NCBI GenBank assembly: GCA_019347675.1
Contig: JAHWKW010000006.1
Location: forward strand, 93,329-157,328
DNA from: Actinomycetota bacterium
Lineage (GTDB): Bacteria > Actinomycetota > Nitriliruptoria > Nitriliruptorales > JAHWKO01
Direction of reading: 5' to 3'
Length of the DNA stretch: 64,000 nucleotides
How positions within the stretch are numbered: position 1 is the stretch's first letter; every line of letters starts with the position of its first letter. The position numbers and the translations under genes are program-made. The notes under the pieces were generated by a model. The model saw nothing but the letters and a program-made list of their open reading frames with translations. It searched no databases and was not told the DNA's origin. Shown piece by piece: positions 26,363 through 33,791 of the stretch.

Positions 26363-27988
26363 GTGAGCGACCGGGACCGCGCACGCACGGTCGTGGCCGC
26401 GCTCCGAGACGTCGTGGACAGCTCCGCCCAACAGTTGGCGTCGCAGACCGCCGAGCGCGGCTCGGTCTCCGTCGAGGAGATGGATCGCCATCAGGTGGTG
26501 CTGTACGACCTGGCTTCGACCGCGTCGGCGGTGGCCGCCGCCGAGGAGCTGCTGACCTACGGGCAGGAAGGTCCCCACGAGGCGGCCTTGGCGTTGGGGT
26601 TCGCCGCCGACGTGGCCGCCGACCTGATCGGCCGTACCGCGGGTCGGTGGGAGCAGTTCGGTGTCGACGCGGCGGCGCTGACCGGACCAGCCGGCGACGC
26701 GGTCGCCGCGGGACGTGATCCCGATCTGCTGTCGGCGATCGCCGACCACGTCATCGCCAAGGCCGACGCCGGTCCTCGCCACTTGTCGGAAGAGCACGAG
26801 ATGGTGCGCGAGACGTTCCGGCGTTTCGCCGACGAACGCGTCGAGCCGGTCGCCGAGGACATCCACCGCCTGGATCGCGACGTCCCCGACGACATCATCC
26901 GTGGCCTGGCAGAGCTCGGCACGTTCGGGCTGTCGGTCCCCGCCGAGTACGGCGGCATGGCCGAGGGGGGCCCCGACGAGATGCTCAGCATGGTCGTCGT
27001 CACCGAAGAGCTCTCGCGCGCGTCGTTGGGTGCCGCGGGCTCGCTGATCACGCGCCCCGAGATCATCGTCAGCGCCATCCTGCGCGGCGGCACCGAGGAA
27101 CAGAAGCGCCGCTGGCTCCCGCCGATCGCCACCGGGGACAAGATGTGCGCGGTGGCGGTGACGGAACCCGATCACGGCTCCGACGTCGCGATGCTGACAA
27201 CCAACGCGACCCGCGACGGCGATGAGTGGATCATCGATGGGGTCAAGACCTGGTGCACGTTCGCCGGGAAGGCGGAGTACCTGCTGTTGCTGGCCCGCAC
27301 CGACCCGGACCGCTCGAAGGGGCATCGGGGCCTGTCCCTGTTCGTGGTGGAGAAGCCATCGTTTCCCGGCCACAGCTTCCACGTCGAGCAGGACGGCGGC
27401 GTGATCGACGCGCGCGCGATCCCCACCATCGGCTACCGCGGGATGCACTCGTTCGAGGTGTCCTTCGACGGCTGGCGCGTGCCCCACGACAACCTCATCG
27501 GCGGGGACGACGGTGAAGGCCGGGGCTTCTACCTGCAGATGCAGGCATTCGCGGCGGGGCGGCTGCAGACGGCTGCGCGTGCCAACGGGCTGATGCAGGC
27601 CGCGCTGGAGGACGCGGTGGCCTACAGCCGCCAGCGCGAGGTGTTCGGGGCCAAGCTCGGCGACTACCAGCTGACCCGCGTGAAGCTGGCGCGGATGGCC
27701 TATCAGCTGGCCGCCTGTCGCCAGCTGACGATGCGGGCGGCGCGCCTGCTGGCCAAGGGCCAGGGACAGCTGGAAGCCTCCATGGTCAAACAGCTGGCGT
27801 GTCGCGTCGCCGAGTGGGTCACCCGCGAAGCCCAGCAGTTGCACGGTGGCATGGGCTACGCCGAGGAGTTCGCCGTGTCGCGGTACTTCGTCGACGCCCG
27901 GGTGCTGTCGATCTTCGAAGGCGCCGACGAAGTGCTGGCGCTGCGGGTGATCGCTCGGACGTTGCTGTCCGACGCCCTCGACCGTTAG
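26363..27988 (+). CDS. Acyl-CoA dehydrogenase, probable (2S)-methylsuccinyl-CoA dehydrogenase
   Basis: A 541-residue flavoenzyme. Residues 1-145 are an N-terminal helical extension; the rest is a complete acyl-CoA dehydrogenase domain (AVTEPDHGSDVAML, KTWCTFAGKAEYLLLLART, QLHGGMGYAEEFAVSRYFVDARVLSIFEGADEVL). The extension, total length, and the YRGMHSFEVSFD and GFYLQMQAFAAGRLQTAARA segments resemble methylsuccinyl-CoA dehydrogenase (Mcd) of the ethylmalonyl-CoA pathway, which makes mesaconyl-CoA. No other gene of that pathway is in the window, so another branched acyl-CoA substrate remains possible. GTG 26363 is joined to the third repeat unit by a GTGA overlap, so initiation is likely coupled to translation of the mini-cistrons. 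Confidence 0.8.
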   Translation: MSDRDRARTVVAALRDVVDSSAQQLASQTAERGSVSVEEMDRHQVVLYDLASTASAVAAAEELLTYGQEGPHEAALALGFAADVAADLIGRTAGRWEQFGVDAAALTGPAGDAVAAGRDPDLLSAIADHVIAKADAGPRHLSEEHEMVRETFRRFADERVEPVAEDIHRLDRDVPDDIIRGLAELGTFGLSVPAEYGGMAEGGPDEMLSMVVVTEELSRASLGAAGSLITRPEIIVSAILRGGTEEQKRRWLPPIATGDKMCAVAVTEPDHGSDVAMLTTNATRDGDEWIIDGVKTWCTFAGKAEYLLLLARTDPDRSKGHRGLSLFVVEKPSFPGHSFHVEQDGGVIDARAIPTIGYRGMHSFEVSFDGWRVPHDNLIGGDDGEGRGFYLQMQAFAAGRLQTAARANGLMQAALEDAVAYSRQREVFGAKLGDYQLTRVKLARMAYQLAACRQLTMRAARLLAKGQGQLEASMVKQLACRVAEWVTREAQQLHGGMGYAEEFAVSRYFVDARVLSIFEGADEVLALRVIARTLLSDALDR

Positions 27989-27998
27989 GTCGGACGGG

Positions 27999-28031
27999 GA
28001 ACGGCGCCCGGATGTGAACGGCGCCCGGATG
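27999..28031. repeat. 16-bp direct repeat (GAACGGCGCCCGGATG x2)
   Basis: Two perfect copies at 27999-28014 and 28016-28031 in the gap between the dehydrogenase and the histidine kinase. No further structure or T tract follows. Confidence 0.8.
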
Positions 28032-28121
28032 GATTAAACGCACCGACACGGCGCACTCGACGGGTCAACCAGGGGGCGAGCCGCCCTCGCCCGCACCAGG
28101 GAGGAGACGACGATCGCGCAG

Positions 28122-29711
28122 GTGGCCGACCAGCCGGGGAGACACGACCGGGCGGCAGCCGGGGCGATGGCTGTCCCCGTGGCGTCCCTGGCCCTGCTCG
28201 CGGTCGTGCTGCTCCTGCCGCTTCCATGGCTGCGTGGCTCCGCCTATCTCGGCGACGCGAGCTTCCACGCCGGGCTCGAACTGGTCGGCGGCGTGGTCGG
28301 CCTCATGGCCGGCATCGCGATCACCGTGCGTTACTCGGCCCTGGCCGAGCGCACCGACCTGCTGATCGGGCTGGCGTTCTTCGCCAACGGAACCGCCGAT
28401 GTGGTCCACGGCACGCTGGCGATGGTGGCGGCGCGGGGCTGGCCGGCTGGGCTGTCGCTGGAGCTGCTGGTCGCCGGCACCTACGTGACCGGACGGTTCA
28501 TGATGGCGATGCTCCTGCTCGGCGCCCCGGTCGTGGCGGGGCGCATGTGGGCGCAGGAACGCCCCGAGCGCCTGCGGACGGTGATCGTCGCCGCGTGCGC
28601 TGCGATCGCGATCAGCGCGGCACTGACGGCTTTCGCGGCGCAGCTGACCGCCCTCCCGCGGCTCGTCCTGCCGGAGAACCTGATCGCCCGCCCGGCGGAC
28701 TTCTTCAGCGGCGTGGTCCTGGCGGTCGCCGCGCTCGTGCTGCTCCGCCACCACATCCGCACCGGTGATCGCATGATCTGGTGGGTGACGATCGCGGCGG
28801 CGATCGCTGCCGCGGGGCAGATCATCATGGGGTTTTCGACCCAGCTGTACGACGCCGCCTTCGACGTAGCGCACGCCTACAAGATCCTGGGTTACGCGGT
28901 CCCGCTGGTGGCCCTTTCCCTGTACCACGTCGGCGTCATCGCCGAACGCGACCGCTACGCCGCCGCGGTGCGGCGCTACACCCGCGAGCTGGAGCGCGCC
29001 AACGAGGAACTCGAGGTCGCCAGCGACGCCAAGAGCTCGTTCGTGTCGGTGGTCTCGCACGAGCTGCGCACGCCGCTGACGTCGATCCTGGGCTTCGCGT
29101 CGATGATGCGTGAGTACTGGGACTCCACTCCCGACGCGGAGAAGAGGCAGTACCTGGAGGTGATCGAGCGGCAGGCCGACCGGCTGTCGCGGCTGGTCAA
29201 CGACCTGTTGGCGATCTCGCGCTTGGAGTCCGGCGTGATCGAGGTGCGTCGGCGCGACCTCGAGGTGGCACCTTGCCTGAAGCAGACCTTGAGCGATCTT
29301 GGAGACGTGGCCGCGTTCGTGTCCGTCAACGTCGCCGATGACCTGGTCGTCCACGCCGATCCCGATCACCTCGAACGCATCCTGGTGAACCTGGTGGGGA
29401 ACGCCAGCAAGTACGGCGAGCCGCCCATCACCGTCGAGGCGTACCGCGCCGACGGTGCCGTCGAGATCACGGTGGCCGATCACGGCCCGGGGGTGCCGTC
29501 GTCGTTCAAGCCCAACCTGTTCGAGAAGTTCGCTCAGGCCGAGTCCGGGTACACGCGCTCGTCCCAGGGGACCGGTCTGGGTCTGGCGATCACCCGCGGT
29601 CTGGTCAGCGTCCAGGGGGGAGAGATCTGGTACGAAGACAACGAACCGCACGGGGCGCGATTCTGCGTGCGGCTGCCGGAAGGGGGGCCCGATGCGGTTG
29701 CTGGTCGTTGA
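28122..29711 (+). CDS. Membrane sensor histidine kinase
   Basis: A 529-residue kinase. Residues 18-275 form a hydrophobic sensor with seven to eight predicted spans, resembling integral-membrane MASE-type sensors rather than a periplasmic loop. A short helix (280-305) leads to the HisKA domain with SVVSHELRTPLTSI (phospho-acceptor His313). The ATPase has the N box NLVGNASKYGE, the G1 box VADHGPGVP and the G2 box GTGLGLAI. The ligand is unknown. GTG 28122 is rather far from GGGAGGAG (28100-28107), so the start is uncertain. The downstream response regulator overlaps its end by 20 bases. Confidence 0.9.
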   Translation: MADQPGRHDRAAAGAMAVPVASLALLAVVLLLPLPWLRGSAYLGDASFHAGLELVGGVVGLMAGIAITVRYSALAERTDLLIGLAFFANGTADVVHGTLAMVAARGWPAGLSLELLVAGTYVTGRFMMAMLLLGAPVVAGRMWAQERPERLRTVIVAACAAIAISAALTAFAAQLTALPRLVLPENLIARPADFFSGVVLAVAALVLLRHHIRTGDRMIWWVTIAAAIAAAGQIIMGFSTQLYDAAFDVAHAYKILGYAVPLVALSLYHVGVIAERDRYAAAVRRYTRELERANEELEVASDAKSSFVSVVSHELRTPLTSILGFASMMREYWDSTPDAEKRQYLEVIERQADRLSRLVNDLLAISRLESGVIEVRRRDLEVAPCLKQTLSDLGDVAAFVSVNVADDLVVHADPDHLERILVNLVGNASKYGEPPITVEAYRADGAVEITVADHGPGVPSSFKPNLFEKFAQAESGYTRSSQGTGLGLAITRGLVSVQGGEIWYEDNEPHGARFCVRLPEGGPDAVAGR

Positions 29712-30054
29712 CGACGAGCCGTCCGTGCTGCTGCTCGTGTCGGCCAACGTCCGTGCCTGGGGTCACGAGGTCGTCACGGCTGCCACGGTGGATGAGGCGC
29801 GCGCGCAGTGTGAGGGCGGCGGGATCGACGTGATGCTGCTGGACGTGTCGATGCCGTCCATGGACGGCCCCACGTTCCTGCGCTGGCTGCGCGCGGCCGG
29901 ATGCGAACCGGGCCGGGTGTTCCTGCTGTCGGCCATCGCGCCCGAGGAGCTCGAGCGGCTCGCCGCCGACCTGAACGTCGACCACATCACCAAGCCGTTC
30001 ACGGCGCCCGGGCTGCGCGACGCGCTCCTCCCGGTGATCGAGCAAGCGTCGTGA
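29692..30054 (+). CDS. Response regulator, stand-alone receiver domain
   Basis: A 120-residue receiver domain and nothing else. VVDDEP holds the acidic pocket, LLDVSMPSMDGP the phospho-acceptor Asp51, LLSAI the switch Ser and ITKPFTAPGL the conserved Lys. ATG 29692 lies within the kinase 3' end, so the two are coupled and this is the likely cognate partner. With no output domain, it probably acts by protein interaction or in a phosphorelay. Its stop codon TGA (30052-30054) overlaps the GTG of the first repeat unit that follows. Confidence 0.9.
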   Translation: MRLLVVDDEPSVLLLVSANVRAWGHEVVTAATVDEARAQCEGGGIDVMLLDVSMPSMDGPTFLRWLRAAGCEPGRVFLLSAIAPEELERLAADLNVDHITKPFTAPGLRDALLPVIEQAS

Positions 30055-30198
30055 GCGACGCTCCGCAGGAGCGGCGCGAGAGGAGCTGTCTTCGGTCTCC
30101 TAAGACCGCGACGGAGGTGTACCCGTGAGCGACGCTCTGCAGGAGCGGCGCGAGAGGAGCTGTCTTCGGTCTCCTAAGACCGCGACGGAGGTGTACCC
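30051..30198 (+). repeat. Two tandem copies of the 74-bp mini-cistron element
   Basis: The same element as at 26141-26362, with copies starting at 30051 and 30125; the second response-regulator GTG (30199) is in the position of a third. The mini-frames are 30051-30128 and 30125-30202. The first copy carries the CCG (Pro) variant and the second CTG (Leu), the same order as in the other array. The array sits precisely in the stop-start junction of two receiver genes: the upstream TGA and the first GTG share GTGA, as do the last mini-frame and the downstream gene. The downstream start GTGAGTGG shares only GTGAG with the unit start. Confidence 0.95.
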
Positions 30199-30570
30199 GT
30201 GAGTGGCGAGGGTTCCGCCGGGCGCATCCTGATCATCGAGGATGATCAGGACATCGCAGACCTGATCCGCGCCCAGCTCCAGAAGGAGGGGTACCGCGTC
30301 GACGCCGCGCCGGGCGGGCAGGAGGGGATCGACGCTGCGCTGGCCGATCCCCCCGACGTCGTGATCCTCGACCTACGCATGAACCCGGTCGACGGCTTCG
30401 AGGTGCTCCGCGCACTCGGGGAGGACGGCCGCACCGATCAGGTCCCCGTCCTCGTGGTGTCGATCCTGGAGGAGGAGGGACGCGCGCGGGCTGCCGGCGC
30501 CAAGGGGTTCGTTCTCAAGCCGTTCCGCCCCGCCAACGTCACCGACGCCGTGCGGCAGCTGCTGCCTTGA
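30199..30570 (+). CDS. Response regulator, stand-alone receiver domain (second)
   Basis: A 123-residue receiver. LIIEDDQD gives the acidic pocket, VVILDLRMNPVDGF the phospho-acceptor Asp58, VVSILEEEGRARAAGAKGFVLKPF the switch region and conserved Lys. No output domain. Its GTG start is coupled through two copies of the 74-bp element to the preceding receiver gene, which suggests one operon: kinase, receiver 1, mini-cistrons, receiver 2. It converges on an enoyl-CoA hydratase gene. Confidence 0.9.
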   Translation: MSGEGSAGRILIIEDDQDIADLIRAQLQKEGYRVDAAPGGQEGIDAALADPPDVVILDLRMNPVDGFEVLRALGEDGRTDQVPVLVVSILEEEGRARAAGAKGFVLKPFRPANVTDAVRQLLP

Positions 30571-30594
30571 CGGGTCGGCTGACAGGGGACCGCT

Positions 30595-31389
30595 TCAGCT
30601 CCCCGTGAACCGCGGTGGGCGCCGCTCGCGCGCCGCAGCGATCCCCTCGGCGACGTCGTCGGATGCGTAGTTGCGGGCCTGGTAGGCCGCTTCGGCGTCG
30701 AGTTGCTCGTCCAGCGACCGCGCCCACGTGTCGCGCAGGCTCACCTTGAGCTGGCGGACCACCCGCGGGGCCGACCCAGCGATCCGCCCCGCCAGCTCCA
30801 TCGCACGCGGCAGCACGCGCTCGACAGGCAGCGCCTCCAGCGCCCCGCCCCAGGCTGCGACGTCGCGTCCGCGCACGACCCGGCCGGTGTAGAGCAGCTC
30901 GGCGGCGCGCTGGCGCCCGACGAGACGTGGCAGGAGCCACGATCCGCCCATGCCGGGGTGGAGCCCGACGCGCGCGAACGTCAACCCGATCCGGGCGTCG
31001 TCGGCGACGACCACGAGATCGCACGCGAACGCCAGACACGCACCGGCTCCGATGGCGTGGCCGTTCACGGCCGCGACGACCGGCACCGGTAGTTCCCGGA
31101 CCGACAGGAACGCCCGGTAGAAGCGGCGCATGGCGGCCGAGGCGTCGACCCCCTCCTCACGGGCCGCCCGGGCGTGCTCCTCCAACATCGCCAGGTCACC
31201 ACCGGCACTGAACGCGGCCCCGGCACCGGTCAGCACCGCGACGCGGAGCTCGTCGTCCACGGCCAGGTCGGTGATCGCGTCGTGCAGCGCAGCCCCCATC
31301 TGCGAGGTCATCGCGTTGCGACGGTCGGCGTCGTCGAGCGTGACGACCGCGATGCCGCGGTCACCGCGGTCGGTGCGGACCGTCCCCAC
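30595..31389 (-). CDS. Enoyl-CoA hydratase/isomerase family protein
   Basis: A 264-residue crotonase-fold enzyme. LTGAGAAFSAGGDLAMLEEHAR is the first oxyanion-hole region. VPVVAAVNGHAIGAGACLAFACDLVVVADDARIGLTFARVGLHPGMGGSWLLPRLVG contains the second oxyanion Gly and the active-site loop. The first Glu of classical hydratases appears as Gly-Ala in this loop (GHAIGAG), while a Gly-rich HPGMGGSW holds the second position, so an isomerase or other crotonase activity is possible. GTG 31389 follows GGAGG. No CoA ligase is adjacent. Confidence 0.85.
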   Translation of the reverse strand: MGTVRTDRGDRGIAVVTLDDADRRNAMTSQMGAALHDAITDLAVDDELRVAVLTGAGAAFSAGGDLAMLEEHARAAREEGVDASAAMRRFYRAFLSVRELPVPVVAAVNGHAIGAGACLAFACDLVVVADDARIGLTFARVGLHPGMGGSWLLPRLVGRQRAAELLYTGRVVRGRDVAAWGGALEALPVERVLPRAMELAGRIAGSAPRVVRQLKVSLRDTWARSLDEQLDAEAAYQARNYASDDVAEGIAAARERRPPRFTGS

Positions 31390-31463
31390 ACGCGCCTCCG
31401 ACTCGCGGTCGGGCGTGGACGGGCGCTGGCCTTCCAGGCCGGCCTTGGGCCTTTCAGGGCGGC

Positions 31464-32003
31464 TCAGGCGGGGCCCTGCTCCTCCAGCTGGCCGCGGACC
31501 GCTCCGCCCGGGTACTCCTCGTTGTGGACGTTGACGTAGAAGGCGTCCGGGTCGGCGAAGATCTCGTCGACCAGAGCCTGGTCGACGTCGACGCAACCGT
31601 TGGCGGTGAACTCACCGTCCTGCGCCGTGAACGTCGGGGCGAAGTCGACGACGATGTCGCCCGCCTCCTCCTCGGTGCCCTCGTGGATGTGTGCGGCGGC
31701 GGGGTCGTCGACGTTCTCGACGCTGAGGTTGTAACAGATGCTGCCCGGGCCGGGGGTGTCCACCTTCGCGGTCCCCACTCCGTCGGGGTCGCCTGACTCT
31801 GGGACCTCCGCCTCACCGGTCAAGGTCGCCCCGAGCACGACGTGCTCGAGGCCATCGACGGGTGCCGTGGCCTCCATGCCGACGGTCGCGGTCGGGGTCG
31901 GGGTCGGCGTCGGCGTGGGCTCCTCCTCCGGTTCACCGTCCCCGCAGGCGGCCAGCGCCAACGCCAACGCCGCTGTGACGGTCACCCAACGTCCTGCGCG
32001 CAT
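31464..32003 (-). CDS. CHRD-domain lipoprotein
   Basis: A 179-residue lipoprotein. The signal peptide ends in ALALAACGDG (lipobox LAAC). A PTPTPTPTPT linker follows, then a CHRD domain: ATLTGEAEVPESGDPDGVGTAKV, AAHIHEGTEEEAGDIVVDF and FYVNVHNEEYPGGAVRGQL. The HIHEG and NVHNEEYPGGAVRGQL motifs are diagnostic of CHRD. The domain occurs in chordin and in many bacterial secreted proteins; its function in bacteria is unknown. ATG 32003. It lies 74 bases upstream of the hydratase on the same strand. Confidence 0.9.
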   Translation of the reverse strand: MRAGRWVTVTAALALALAACGDGEPEEEPTPTPTPTPTATVGMEATAPVDGLEHVVLGATLTGEAEVPESGDPDGVGTAKVDTPGPGSICYNLSVENVDDPAAAHIHEGTEEEAGDIVVDFAPTFTAQDGEFTANGCVDVDQALVDEIFADPDAFYVNVHNEEYPGGAVRGQLEEQGPA

Positions 32004-32222
32004 CTGTCTCTCCTGGTGGGGGTCCGGGCGAGCCTAGCGGCGCGACTGCAGCCGCTGTGCGTTGCGTGATGGCGGCAAGGGCACGCGACAGCGGCCGGGC
32101 CGGGCCCACCCTGCACCGGTTCCTCGGAGATGTCGCCGGGCCCTCGTACCGTGGTTCATCACGTCGGAAGCTCCGCGGCCGGCGCACGCGGTGCCAGGGA
32201 CGTGCGACCAGGAGCGTGAACG

Positions 32223-33548
32223 ATGACCAGCGTGGACGGACGGGCTCGGCTCCGTGACAGCGCTGCTGCGAACAGGCACGTCGCGGTGGTCGACGGTGCG
32301 CTGCGGGTGACCGACTGGCGGACCGGCGCGCCCGAGGTCGTGCGCTACTTCGAGGATCGCCTCGCCGAGGATGCCGGCGGGGACCTCGCCGACGTGCTGG
32401 AGGCCGCACTCAAGGTCGGCGTGGTGGCGCTGTCGACAGCCGGCGTGTCGGTCAACGTCGATGTCGTCGACAAGGAGTTCCAACGGCTGGCCCGGCAGCT
32501 GCAGGACGTGCTCGAGGAGCGGGTGCGGCAGCTGCACGAGGCGCTCGACGCCGCGTTCTCCGAGGACGGCGGGGCACTCCGGACCGCCTTGGAGCGCTAC
32601 CTGGGTCAGGACGGGGCGGTCGCCGAGCTGTTCGACCCCAACCGGCGCGACAGCGCAGTGAGCCGCATCCGCGACCTGCTGGCCGAGCACCTCGACGGCG
32701 ACGACTCCACGCTGCACCGCATCCTGGACGTCACCGACCGGTCCAGTCCGCTGACCAGCTGGAAGGAGCAGATCGACGGCGGCTTCGAGCGGCTGCGCCG
32801 GCAGCTGGAGGACTACCGCAGGGACATCTCCGAGCACGCCGCCGCCGAGCGCGCCGCCAGTCAGGCGCGCGCCGACGAACGTGAGAAGGGAACCGCCAAA
32901 GGTCGCGCCTACGAGGAGCTCGTGTTCGCGGCCGTCAGCCGTATCGCCGCTGTGCTTGGCGACACCACCGAGCCGACGGGAGACGCGACCGGCGTGGGCG
33001 GTCGGAAGGTCGGCGACGTGGTCGTCACGCTCAACGGCCGCGACACCCGCGGGGCGACGGTCCGCCTGGTGTTCGAAGCCAAGGACGCAGCCGTGGGGCT
33101 CACACCGATCCTGCGCGAGCTGGAGCACGCCCGTGACAACCGCGGCGCCGCTGCGGCGATCGCGGTGTACAGCCGCGAAGCGCACCTGCCGTCGGGCGCT
33201 TCCCCGTTCCGGGAGCACGGCGGGGGCCGCTACCTGTGCCTGCTCGACAAGGACACCGAGGACGCCCTTTGCCTGCAGGTGGCCTACAGGCTCGCGCGGT
33301 TCTGGGCGCTGGCGGACCTGGCTGACGACGGCGGGGACGTCGACGTCCGCAGCGTCCGCGACGACGTCGAGGCGGCTCGCCACCAGCTGCAGAACATCTC
33401 CTCGGCGAAGTCCGCCCTCACCCGGATGCGCAACGCCGTGGACGAGGCGGTGACCGGCGTGCACGGGCAGCTGGAGACCTTCCGCGCGGACCTGCTGGAG
33501 CTTCTCGACCGCATCGACGGGCGGATCCGCCTCAGCGGGGACACCTGA
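32223..33548 (+). CDS. Coiled-coil protein with a PD-(D/E)XK nuclease-like core
   Basis: A 441-residue soluble protein that I cannot name. Residues 80-225 are rich in heptad-like Leu/Glu/Arg patterns (coiled coil). Residues 226-290 show KGRAYEELVFAAVSRIAAVLGD, then GGRKVGDVVVTLNG and RLVFEAKDA. The ordered Glu231, Asp265 and Glu285-x-Lys287 fit the E...D...ExK geometry of restriction-endonuclease-like folds (RmuC, DUF2130 and Mrr relatives). A second helical region (350-435) closes the protein. ATG 32223 is behind a weak ribosome site. It stands alone between a CHRD gene and gltB. A DNA-handling or defence role is inference only. Confidence 0.65.
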   Translation: MTSVDGRARLRDSAAANRHVAVVDGALRVTDWRTGAPEVVRYFEDRLAEDAGGDLADVLEAALKVGVVALSTAGVSVNVDVVDKEFQRLARQLQDVLEERVRQLHEALDAAFSEDGGALRTALERYLGQDGAVAELFDPNRRDSAVSRIRDLLAEHLDGDDSTLHRILDVTDRSSPLTSWKEQIDGGFERLRRQLEDYRRDISEHAAAERAASQARADEREKGTAKGRAYEELVFAAVSRIAAVLGDTTEPTGDATGVGGRKVGDVVVTLNGRDTRGATVRLVFEAKDAAVGLTPILRELEHARDNRGAAAAIAVYSREAHLPSGASPFREHGGGRYLCLLDKDTEDALCLQVAYRLARFWALADLADDGGDVDVRSVRDDVEAARHQLQNISSAKSALTRMRNAVDEAVTGVHGQLETFRADLLELLDRIDGRIRLSGDT

Positions 33549-33622
33549 CCCCACCCGGGCGGCAGTCGCCCAGCCGATCCTGTTGCCGCGGTCGTCGCCC
33601 CGCGTGTACGCTCCGCCCCGAG

Positions 33623-33653
33623 CAACGGCGCTCCGCCTGGTGGGGCGCCGTTG
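33623..33653 (+). promoter_or_regulatory. Stable hairpin in the gltB leader region
   Basis: CAACGGCGC (33623-33631) and GCGCCGTTG (33645-33653) form a perfect 9-bp stem with a 13-base loop, 139 bases before gltB. No T tract follows, and it matches no riboswitch I recognise. It could be a terminator of the upstream gene or a leader structure. Confidence 0.4.
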
Positions 33654-33729
33654 TCTGCGTCTTCGGCGGGGACCGTGGTCGGTGACGTCGAGACGCGATC
33701 GTCACACCGGCGCTGGCTCGGATGGTGAC

Positions 33730-33749
33730 GTGCGCCTCCCGAGGCGCAC
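33730..33749 (+). promoter_or_regulatory. Palindrome 42 bases upstream of gltB
   Basis: GTGCGCCT and AGGCGCAC flank CCCG, giving a perfect 8-bp inverted repeat plus one inner C-G pair. Its position just before the ribosome site suits an operator or a leader hairpin. No regulator is assigned. Confidence 0.4.
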
Positions 33750-33791
33750 CAACCCGGGCACGGCGTGACCGCACTGGGAGGGAGACACGGT

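Noticed and set aside
33549..33791. A riboswitch upstream of gltB
   Set aside because: Two hairpins are present, but neither matches a glutamine or other known riboswitch consensus I can recognise.
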